The notes under the pieces were generated by a model. The model was not told the origin of the DNA. It did no database searches and was given only the letters and a program-made list of their open reading frames with translations. Positions 32,881 through 40,531 of a stretch of DNA of 64,000 nt are shown piece after piece. The stretch covers positions 186,001-250,000 of the forward strand of contig NW_027488701.1 in assembly GCF_050948215.1 (NCBI RefSeq), in the 5' to 3' direction. This DNA is from Halictus rubicundus (taxonomy: Eukaryota > Arthropoda > Insecta > Hymenoptera > Halictidae). Within the stretch, counting starts at the first letter, position 1, and each line of letters opens with the position of its first letter. A program made the position numbers and the translations under genes.

Positions 32881-33418
32881 TTTTTTTTTTTTTTATCGTG
32901 AGGAAATGTTTTATACATACCCCGACTCCCTGGGGGAAGCCGGGGTTATGTGGGATTCTCTCCGGGGGGCGAAGCCCCCGGAGACTACCCACTAAAACCT
33001 CACGCCCACCTAAGCTACACGGGAGGTGCCTGGATCACGCGAGTACTCAACAGGACACCTCCCAGCTATCATCATACCCCGGGGGAGGGGTTAACCTCCC
33101 CCACTGCCTACGCTATAAGACCCCGGGCGGAGGGACCCGCCCGGTGTCCCCATCCCTGGAGCCTTCGGATTGGGCTTCCCGAGCCCCAGCTCGGTCCACC
33201 CACAGCTCCCGGAGTCTTCGTGCCCCGCTCGGGGCCGGTATCCCGAAGGAACCAGCCCCGGCCGAGGCAAGAAGACGCCGCCACCGGAAGGAAGGGCCGT
33301 CGGAGGCGTGATCCGGCACGCCCCGACCCTTCCTCACCCAATACCCCCCACGGATCCCCCTCCCCAATCGGGGAGGGACGGACCGACACCCCCCTACACC
33401 GGGGAACTAACCCGGGGG
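32881..33418 (-). mobile_element. 5'-truncated GC-rich LINE, present only in the left arm
   Basis: The insert is flanked by GACGTTTTACGGCCT at 32866-32880 and 33419-33433; the right arm has a single copy of that site near 46823-46838. On the minus strand it ends in an A run (T run at 32881-32893 on the plus strand). The body is very GC-rich and contains the 28 bases found fused to U6 at 2612-2639. No RT motif is present, so this is a 3' end only. Several frames are open because of base composition; none resembles a protein I know. Confidence 0.8.
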
Positions 33419-33839
33419 GACGTTTTACGGCCTGCACCAACCGAAACTGTTGAGAGTCAGAGTTATATATTGAAATGTAACGCAAATAAAATATTTTATA
33501 CTGCAGTTTTAAGTTTCTACACTGTTTTCCTCAATATAAAAATGTTCAATATTACATAATACACCTACAAAACGATCAGGAGGCATCGAAACAATTGATT
33601 TTTTTTTTAACGACGATGCAATTTATAAAAAAATAAGAAAAATTGTTTCAGTATTATCTAACTACTGAATTTTTATAAAACTGGTATCTCGGAAACTTCA
33701 ATTCGAAATGTGCACTTTCTTCAAATGATTGGACAATTCAATTATCCAATTTTCTTAAACATGTTTGTATAATCTGGAAAATCTTTAAAAATTACACATT
33801 AATAATCACGATGAGACACAAATAACATAATAACATAAA

Positions 33840-34117
33840 TGTAGGATCGATTTTATCGAGGGTGACGGAAATGAAGAGACGGTTAGGTTATGACAACTAA
33901 CGATTTAATAAAAAAAATACGAAATACAACAAACGACGTGACAACGTGCTGCATTCGACCGTTACAACGTATATCCTCAAAACAATCGCCACGCCACGCC
34001 GCGCCGCGCCTCCGCGATCGCTCATTCCCGCGTGAAACAAAACATCACGCCACCTTTCTCCCGCATTCGTTAAATTGCGAGCGGAACCACCGTGACGCCA
34101 TCTTTCCCTTGATCTGG
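33840..34117 (-). repeat. 3' LTR of the gypsy element
   Basis: Its plus-strand edge is TGTAGGATCG; on the element's own strand the LTR ends CGATCCTACA. It appears identical to 38550-38827. Confidence 0.9.
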
Positions 34118-34169
34118 GAAATCACATTCGCGCCCGACCGTAGTCGCAGACTCCCGACTAACCTATCCC

Positions 34170-37100
34170 TCATTCGGCCATTCCTGCTTCATCCTCTTCG
34201 TTCCCCGAAGAGGTCCTTCCATACGGCTTCATGAAATCTGCTGACGTAGAAGTGAGACGAGGACCTTCTCCGTCTCCCATGCGAACAACTTCGTACCTGT
34301 CATTCCGCTTCGTTTTCGTTACTTTATAGGGCCCCAAGAATTTCGCCTTTCTTTTAAGACCGGGCCCAAACTGTGTCCTTTTAATGGCAACCAAATCGCC
34401 CTCTCTGTACATTGTCGCTGCCTTGCTGTTTTTTCTGTGACTCCTTCGATTCTCCTCTTGTATTTTAGTTATATTTTCCTTCGCCATCTCCCGTAACTTG
34501 TCCCGCTCTTCATTGTATAGCTCTGTTGCTTCCTGTTGAATCAGCTCAAGAATTTTGAAGTCTTCCTGCTGTTTCATTTTTACTCCAAACATTACTTCGA
34601 ACGGGGACATCCCTACGCTACGTTGGTAAGTGCTGTTAATACTGCGCTGCACCTTGTCTACATACCGATACCATCTGTCCGGATTATCCAATGACAATTT
34701 AGTCAATACCGGTATTATAATTCGGTTCATTCTCTCGACCTGTCCGTTTCCTCGCGGCACTCCTGCGGTGATGAGTATGTGCTCGATATTTTCCCCGGTG
34801 CAATACTCACGGAATTCATTCGATGTAAATGCAGTCCCTCTATCTGAAATTATCCGAGTTGGGTTTCCAAAGGTCTTCTGCTGCAGACCCAACTTGTCCA
34901 GTACTTCCGTTGTTCTTACCGTCTTGGTGGGATATATCCATACAAACTTGGAGAATGCATCTACGACTACGAAAATGTACTTATACGATTTACCTGTAGT
35001 CGTCATTGGTCCCATATGATCTACGTGGTACGTTGACAATGGTACATCTCCTTTAGGTATTGGTTTTAATTCTCCCTCTACCTTTCCTTTCTTCTTTTCT
35101 GCTAATATACAGGGTATGCAACACTTCACGTACCTCTCCAGTTTCTCCGTCAATTTCGGTATATAAAATTCTTCGATAATTTTCTCAGCCATCTTCTTTA
35201 CTCCGAAATGCCCATTCTCGTGCTCCCTCCTGATGACCTCATTGTACATAGAAGCTGGTAGGACCATAACTCTCTTATCTCCAACTTGTTTCATGACGAG
35301 ATTATTTTCCAGGACGTAGTCTTCATAGGGTTCGCTTTGTAGCACCTGCTTTATCGCTCGGATTCGGTCATCTTCCTCTTGCCTCGCACGCAACGTATTC
35401 ATTAATCTGTCCTCGATCACGCGAACGGGGTACCTACTTAACGCATCGACGTGACGCAACTGAGATCCCGATCGGTGCTCGACTTCGTAATCGAACTCCT
35501 GTAATGTCAACGCCCATCTCGCGACCTTAGGTGCTATATCCTGTTTATACAACGTTTTTTTCAACGCCTCACAATCGGTAACTAACTTAAATTTTACTCC
35601 TAACAAATACACCCTAAACTTTTGCACCGCTCTTACAACCGCCAATAATTCGAGTTCGTACGAATGATAATTCTTTTCGGCATCGGAAGTTTTCCTACTC
35701 ATGTAATGCACTGGATGCAACATTTTTTCTCCTACATCTTTCTGCAGCAGCACCGCGCCATATCCCTCTTTACTCGCGTCTGTATGTAATTCGGTCTCCG
35801 CCGTCGGACTGTAAATACGCAACACCGGCCCGCTCGATAACGCACTCTTTAACGTATCGAATGATCTTTGTTGATCCGTCCCAAACCGAAATTTTGCTTC
35901 ATTCTTTAATAGTTCCGATAGCGGACGGGCCAGTTTAGCATAATCACGAATAAATTTTCTAAAATAACCCGTTAAGCCTAAGAAACTCTGCACTTGTTTT
36001 CTATTTCTCGGCGTCGGAAAATGTTGTACCGCTTTCGTCTTCAGAGGCGAGGGATATACGCATCCGCCCTCAAGTTCATGACCTAGGTATTCTACACGCG
36101 TCTGCATAAACTTAGATTTCGACCAGTTAATTTCTAACCCGTTTCTCGCCGCAATTTTTAACACTTCTACTAACTTCTCGTACGCGTCTTCTCCGGTTTT
36201 CCCTGGAATTATTATATCGTCGACGTATATAATAACGCTTTTATTCCGAATTAACTCCTTATAAATTTCGGTTATAAAACGCGTAAAACTAGCTGGGCTA
36301 TTCGACAGACCAAACGGAGTCTTCGCGAACTCATACTGCCCACTCGGGGTCACAAACGCCGTGTATTTCCGACTATTTTTCTCTACCGGTACATGTAAAA
36401 ACCCGCTCTTTAAATCTATCAACGAGAACACTCGCGCTTCGGCTAAGGAATCTATACTGTCTTCTATAAGAGGCATGGGAAATCTATCGCGCAGCATTTG
36501 TCTGTTTATTTTTCTATAATCTATACACACTCGGTATTCCCCATTCTTTTTCGGCACAATCACCACTGGACTCGAAAATTCGCTGGTGCTGGGGTATATT
36601 ATGCCCTTCTCCAGCCACTCACCTATCTGTTTGTCTAACACCGCTTTCTCTCTTGGAGCCAGCCGCCTCGGACGATGACTAATCGGCTCCTCACTGCGCA
36701 ACACGATCTTTGTCTCTACCGACGTATTCGTATTTCTCGCTGGCTGATAATTCGTAACTAACACGTTTATTCTCTCGCGGTATTTTTGAGACACGTCTAA
36801 TTCACTCTCTTCCACGTAATTAATTTGCATCAGCTTCCCTACTTCGTTTCTTACGTCGTCCGATACGACATCATTCGTTCTGTCACACTCGCACGTCTCT
36901 TTCAATCCCGAAACCGCGATATTCACCGGTCTTATGGTAATCTCACCGCCGCGAATGTACACTTCTACCTGCGCTAAAAAATTTCGCCCCAAAATGACTT
37001 CGGACGTCATCGCTTCCGACGGTACTACTAAAATTTCGGTATTATATTCCGTTCCATCTACACTTAAATTCGCGTCGAACCGACCCACCGGTATTGTTTG

Positions 37101-37922
37101 CAAATTCCCGAAGCCCGTCAACACTCGACGCGTTGCACATAACTTCGCACTTGCAATCTTTTTAAAAACATCGTCTCGAATCAAATTTACGTCACTGCCC
37201 GTGTCTATTAACGCGTAGCACATAACGTTATTGATTGTTACGACCGCGAGTTTATCGTCCGCACTTCGCACACAATTCACTGACTTCCGCTGCTCTTCTT
37301 CACTCCTTTTCGGGCATGCCTTCGAGATATGTCCAAATTCATTGCAGCCGAAACACTTCGGGCCTTTGTCTTTATTCGGGCATTCCTTCACTGCATGTTC
37401 CGTCGATCCGCACGCGTAGCAGTGTGACTTTGTTTTGTCCTTCGACGCTGCCTTACTTGTTACCCTTCTTTCGTCTTTCTTCGACTCTTCTTTCCTCGTC
37501 ACTCCCTTTTTCCGGTCGGTTCTTTCTCTCAACCGGTCATATACCTCCAGATTTTTCTTTAATGCTCGTAAACTTCTAGCACTATACAGAATTGCTTTAT
37601 TTGACTCGTTGTTATCCGGTATACCGTCAACTATATGCTGTATAAGAGCATCTTCCTCGATGTCTCCTTGCTCCGCTATCTCTTGCATTTCATAAATGTA
37701 TTGCCGACTGGTCTCACTGGGTAATTTCTTTCGCCGATACAGCTGGGCGTGCACTTCCGCGTTGTTTTTCCGAACATGGAATTCACGGATTAGACAACGT
37801 TTCAATTTTTCCCACGACGTGATTCCCTTTTCAAACGTCACGAATTTTTTTGCTGATCCTTGCAACATTTTTTTGCCATATATAATAATAACTCGCTTGT
37901 ATCTTCGAAATCCGATATCCAC
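34170..37922 (-). CDS. Gag-Pol polyprotein of the gypsy element (1250 residues)
   Basis: Visible in order: the end of capsid (IYGKKMLQGSAKKFV), two zinc knuckles (CYACGSTEHAVKEC near residue 168 and CFGCNEFGHISKAC near 190), protease (ALIDTGSDVNLI, about 238-249), reverse transcriptase with YVDD near residue 565 (about 36216-36227), RNase H (TDASKEGYGAVLLQ), and integrase with an HHCC head (CCIPC) and catalytic D (VDHMGP), D (ISDRGTAF) and E (GNGQVERMN). The C-terminal GPYKVT region resembles the integrase GPY/F motif. No stop interrupts the 3.75 kb, so pol looks functional in sequence. The frame's first Met is not the natural start: gag begins upstream in another frame. Confidence 0.9.
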   Translation of the reverse strand: MDIGFRRYKRVIIIYGKKMLQGSAKKFVTFEKGITSWEKLKRCLIREFHVRKNNAEVHAQLYRRKKLPSETSRQYIYEMQEIAEQGDIEEDALIQHIVDGIPDNNESNKAILYSARSLRALKKNLEVYDRLRERTDRKKGVTRKEESKKDERRVTSKAASKDKTKSHCYACGSTEHAVKECPNKDKGPKCFGCNEFGHISKACPKRSEEEQRKSVNCVRSADDKLAVVTINNVMCYALIDTGSDVNLIRDDVFKKIASAKLCATRRVLTGFGNLQTIPVGRFDANLSVDGTEYNTEILVVPSEAMTSEVILGRNFLAQVEVYIRGGEITIRPVNIAVSGLKETCECDRTNDVVSDDVRNEVGKLMQINYVEESELDVSQKYRERINVLVTNYQPARNTNTSVETKIVLRSEEPISHRPRRLAPREKAVLDKQIGEWLEKGIIYPSTSEFSSPVVIVPKKNGEYRVCIDYRKINRQMLRDRFPMPLIEDSIDSLAEARVFSLIDLKSGFLHVPVEKNSRKYTAFVTPSGQYEFAKTPFGLSNSPASFTRFITEIYKELIRNKSVIIYVDDIIIPGKTGEDAYEKLVEVLKIAARNGLEINWSKSKFMQTRVEYLGHELEGGCVYPSPLKTKAVQHFPTPRNRKQVQSFLGLTGYFRKFIRDYAKLARPLSELLKNEAKFRFGTDQQRSFDTLKSALSSGPVLRIYSPTAETELHTDASKEGYGAVLLQKDVGEKMLHPVHYMSRKTSDAEKNYHSYELELLAVVRAVQKFRVYLLGVKFKLVTDCEALKKTLYKQDIAPKVARWALTLQEFDYEVEHRSGSQLRHVDALSRYPVRVIEDRLMNTLRARQEEDDRIRAIKQVLQSEPYEDYVLENNLVMKQVGDKRVMVLPASMYNEVIRREHENGHFGVKKMAEKIIEEFYIPKLTEKLERYVKCCIPCILAEKKKGKVEGELKPIPKGDVPLSTYHVDHMGPMTTTGKSYKYIFVVVDAFSKFVWIYPTKTVRTTEVLDKLGLQQKTFGNPTRIISDRGTAFTSNEFREYCTGENIEHILITAGVPRGNGQVERMNRIIIPVLTKLSLDNPDRWYRYVDKVQRSINSTYQRSVGMSPFEVMFGVKMKQQEDFKILELIQQEATELYNEERDKLREMAKENITKIQEENRRSHRKNSKAATMYREGDLVAIKRTQFGPGLKRKAKFLGPYKVTKTKRNDRYEVVRMGDGEGPRLTSTSADFMKPYGRTSSGNEEDEAGMAE

Positions 37923-38359
37923 TTTTTAACCTGTCGTTTATCGTCTCCAGTGAAATAGCAAAGACTACCCTCTACGTCTTTGATGGTAAATTTGCTTTCC
38001 TTTCGCTTCCGGTTCCTCTTCCTGTTCCTCTGTTCTCCGTCTTCCTCTTCCTCACTGCTTTCCTCGTCAACCTCCGTGGTCTCATCTTCATCTTCGGTTT
38101 CTTTTTTCGTATCATCTTGCATGGCTACTAACAATCGCGTACGCAATTCCCATTTCTTCCCCACCAATGACAAACCGCGGGCTTTCAATTCTCTTTTCAA
38201 TTGGTCTACCTTCATTTCGTATATCGTTTCCTCGTCCAGCTTCTCACTCTGTTTTTCCTTCTTGTCAGCCTCATCTCCGCCTTTCGTATCGTTGTCTGTA
38301 CTCTTTCCTGGTGTGGGATTCATGGTTCTTCCTCGTATATTGCTCGACCGTTCTTTCAC
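37838..38359 (-). CDS. Gag N-terminal part with SAP-like domain (173 residues)
   Basis: After a charged leader, MKVDQLKRELKARGLSLVGK fits a SAP DNA-binding motif; a long Glu/Asp tract and a basic RNRKRNRKRK follow, then FTGDDKRQVKKWISDFED of capsid. The frame shifts out after about DTSEL: the next part of capsid (RVIIIYGKKML) is in the adjoining frame, and compared with related Gag about a dozen residues seem to be missing. A small out-of-frame deletion near 37900 is the simplest reading. An A-AAAAAA run at about 37871-37877 could allow -1 slippage, but it lies inside capsid rather than at the gag-pol border. Confidence 0.75.
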   Translation of the reverse strand: MKERSSNIRGRTMNPTPGKSTDNDTKGGDEADKKEKQSEKLDEETIYEMKVDQLKRELKARGLSLVGKKWELRTRLLVAMQDDTKKETEDEDETTEVDEESSEEEEDGEQRNRKRNRKRKESKFTIKDVEGSLCYFTGDDKRQVKKWISDFEDTSELLLYMAKKCCKDQQKNS

Positions 38360-38529
38360 GAGATTTACAACTTAAATAGGCACAACTTATCGGCACGTGG
38401 TCAACTTTCCACCGCACCGTACAACCGTAAAACCTGATCGTCTCACTCGCGAACCGAACGACCGCCGTGCGACGTTACGCCACGTTCTCTAACCCCCGTA
38501 CAAACTTCGCGATCCGTCTCAATCTCTCG

Positions 38530-38547
38530 ATCCCGGACGAGCCCCCA
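38530..38547 (-). promoter_or_regulatory. Primer binding site for tRNA-Pro
   Basis: The minus strand reads TGGGGGCTCGTCCGGGAT, a perfect 18-base complement to the 3' end of tRNA-Pro with CCA. It lies 2 bases inside the 5' LTR edge. Confidence 0.85.
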
Positions 38548-38549
38548 AT

Positions 38550-38827
38550 TGTAGGATCGATTTTATCGAGGGTGACGGAAATGAAGAGACGGTTAGGTTA
38601 TGACAACTAACGATTTAATAAAAAAAATACGAAATACAACAAACGACGTGACAACGTGCTGCATTCGACCGTTACAACGTATATCCTCAAAACAATCGCC
38701 ACGCCACGCCGCGCCGCGCCTCCGCGATCGCTCATTCCCGCGTGAAACAAAACATCACGCCACCTTTCTCCCGCATTCGTTAAATTGCGAGCGGAACCAC
38801 CGTGACGCCATCTTTCCCTTGATCTGG
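38550..38827 (-). repeat. 5' LTR of the gypsy element
   Basis: 278 bp, the apparent twin of 33840-34117. Host-like AT-rich sequence follows directly at 38828 and bears no relation to the palindrome arm. Confidence 0.9.
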
Positions 38828-39233
38828 ATACCATGTTTCCAAATTATAGAAATACAATTTTCATAAATCTTGAACGTAAATAACATTTCTCCATACGTAT
38901 AATTATTCGCATTTCTACAATTTTTTAACACTATTAATACGCATTCATTTTGAATATCTTTTGTAACTGAACTTGAAAAAGAAATTAAATTGAAATTTAC
39001 TATATATTTCCATGTATATTTCATTTAAACAACATAAATTTTAGCTTTAAAGAATCATGTAAAATATCAATTAATATTAATTGTGAAATTCGAAAGAGTT
39101 AAGAATTAATTAATCAATAATTATGTAGTTGATCGTTTTTTGCGAGATGTCAATCTATTTCACTATTCACTCAGAACGTAGTTGTATTATTTTTTTGCAC
39201 GTTTCTAATGAGAAAATAAACGACGAACGCAAC
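38828..39233. other. AT-rich spacer, no gene
   Basis: The sequence is unrelated to either arm, and no feature was recognised. It separates the two LTR elements. Confidence 0.5.
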
Positions 39234-39237
39234 GTAC

Positions 39238-40403
39238 TGTTATGCGAGACTACCGGACTTATCTATTCTCTATAGATAAGTCAGACAAATAGATGAGTCA
39301 GAACTCACGGGCTTTCTCATCTACTAGACTAAGGCAAAATTACTCACCGGTACAGAGATTTCATGTTGAAGTCCAACCCTGCGAAAACTCCGACCTCCAC
39401 GTCATTCCCTATCTCTAAGGGCTAGTGTCATCCATCCCCACCAAACTTCCATAGTTGTACTCTTATATAAGGCCCTGCGAAAGGGCGCGGAGAGAGAGAG
39501 AGACAGACAGAGAAGAAGTTACAAGTAGCCCGTCAGTCGACTCGTTTGTTACAAAGTTATTCGTCGTGTACAAAATCGCTTGTATTCTTGCTTGGCGACC
39601 TATTCCCAAATAAATCTAAGTTGTGCTGGAAGAGTTTGGAGTTTATTCGAGGATACTCTTTGTTTGGAACTATAGCGAAAGGAAAGAGGTATAGGTTGCG
39701 ATAGAGACAGGTAGAGAATAATAGTGGACTGTATGAAATAATAAATAATGTATTAAGAATAAAGCGGAAAGAATACAAGATAGCGGTGAAGTGCAGAGGT
39801 ACACGAAAGCGGAGAATAGATAGTAGTCGGAGATGTAACGCGCAAATCGTGAAGCGCACGATTTGGGAGAGTGAAGTGTCGTGGAGCGCACGAATAAACG
39901 AAAGTAAAGCGAGACTGTGATCGAGCGATCGAGCGTGTCTAAAGACCTCGTTTCGCGGTTATCGCGGGTTATTTATACTATGCGTGGCCACCGGCGTCGG
40001 AAGGAATAAGGAGTGGGGTTTTTGAAAATGACAAAGGATTTGGCAGTGTCGAACGTTAGCTAGCGCACGAGGGCAATGCCCTAACGGCCGCTACTGCACA
40101 GGAAACAAGGACGGTGGGTGACGGATTTGATATTTTGGATTATGGGAACGGTGGCTCACGCGACAAGTAAACGTTTAGAAGTAAACACAAAGTTTACGTC
40201 TGAGTGCGTTCACCCGGTCTCGGCGCCGTGCTCGATCAGCTGGCTATTGTCAACGCCGAGACACGGTCGCACCGAGGCCGCTCGCCTGCGGATTAGGTCG
40301 CAAAAACTATGGCACAAGAAATGATGTTTGCGTTACCGAGATTCTCGGTAACGCCTGCAGTGATTTCGAACACTCTTCATCTACCCCTTCCTGCGGCATA
40401 ACA
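39238..40403 (+). repeat. 5' LTR of element B (split by a nested solo LTR)
   Basis: TGTTATGCGAGAC at 39238 and GCGGCATAACA at 40403 bound the LTR. Excluding the insert 39661-40372 and one CTCTT copy, it is about the same length as the 3' LTR. TATATAAGG at about 39462 is a probable TATA box, followed by a short GA tract. Confidence 0.85.
39661..40372 (+). mobile_element. Nested solo LTR of another family
   Basis: The 712-bp insert begins TGTTTGGAAC and ends TTTCGAACA (TG...CA, with the first four bases inverted at the end). It is flanked by the 5-bp duplication CTCTT at 39656-39660 and 40373-40377. Neither the 3' LTR nor the solo LTR at 43984 has it. AATAAACG near 39893 may be its poly-A signal. 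No open frame of note. Confidence 0.7.
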
Positions 40404-40416
40404 GAGGACTAATTTT

Positions 40417-40434
40417 TGGTGGCAGCGGTGGGAT
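40417..40434 (+). promoter_or_regulatory. Primer binding site for tRNA-Leu
   Basis: TGGTGGCAGCGGTGGGAT is a perfect 18-base complement to the tRNA-Leu 3' end with CCA. It lies 13 bases after the LTR. Confidence 0.8.
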
Positions 40435-40531
40435 AGGCCGCAATTCAGCAAGAAGACCGAGGTCAACAAGGCGACAAGACGAAATCTGGAAGGATATAAG
40501 ACGATTATGAAAATTCTATTCGGGTAAGTGA

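Larger units (their letters stand above)
18901..33839 (+). repeat. Left arm of giant inverted repeat
   Basis: The whole 14.9-kb arm is mirrored on the opposite strand at 46417-60803. Paired positions sum to 79704 from 18901 to about 29390, to 79703 from there to 32865, and to 80256 from 33434 to 33839. The only differences I noticed are A/G at about 19444, T/C at about 27658, an 8- versus 9-base homopolymer at 29393-29402, and the 553-bp insertion (with duplication) at 32866-33433. The outer edge is a TTAA (18902-18905); the inner edge is the first base before a gypsy LTR. Confidence 0.95.
33840..38827 (-). mobile_element. Ty3/gypsy LTR retrotransposon with tRNA-Pro primer site
   Basis: 278-bp LTRs lie at 33840-34117 and 38550-38827; I saw no difference between them, which suggests recent insertion. 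The minus-strand order is 5' LTR, primer site, gag with SAP domain, CCHC fingers, protease, RT, RNase H, integrase, 3' LTR. Gag carries a frame break near 37900. There is no envelope frame. The bases on either side of the element (CATAAA and ATACCA) do not form a target duplication, and the left edge coincides with the inner end of the palindrome arm. Confidence 0.9.

Noticed and set aside
33108..33485. Open frames in the GC-rich block of the left arm
   Set aside because: They are caused by composition in a LINE 3' end; the block is an insertion with target duplication.
37865..37880. Programmed -1 frameshift at A-AAAAAA in gag
   Set aside because: The site lies inside capsid and the open upstream part of the second frame already matches capsid, so a small deletion upstream explains the break better.
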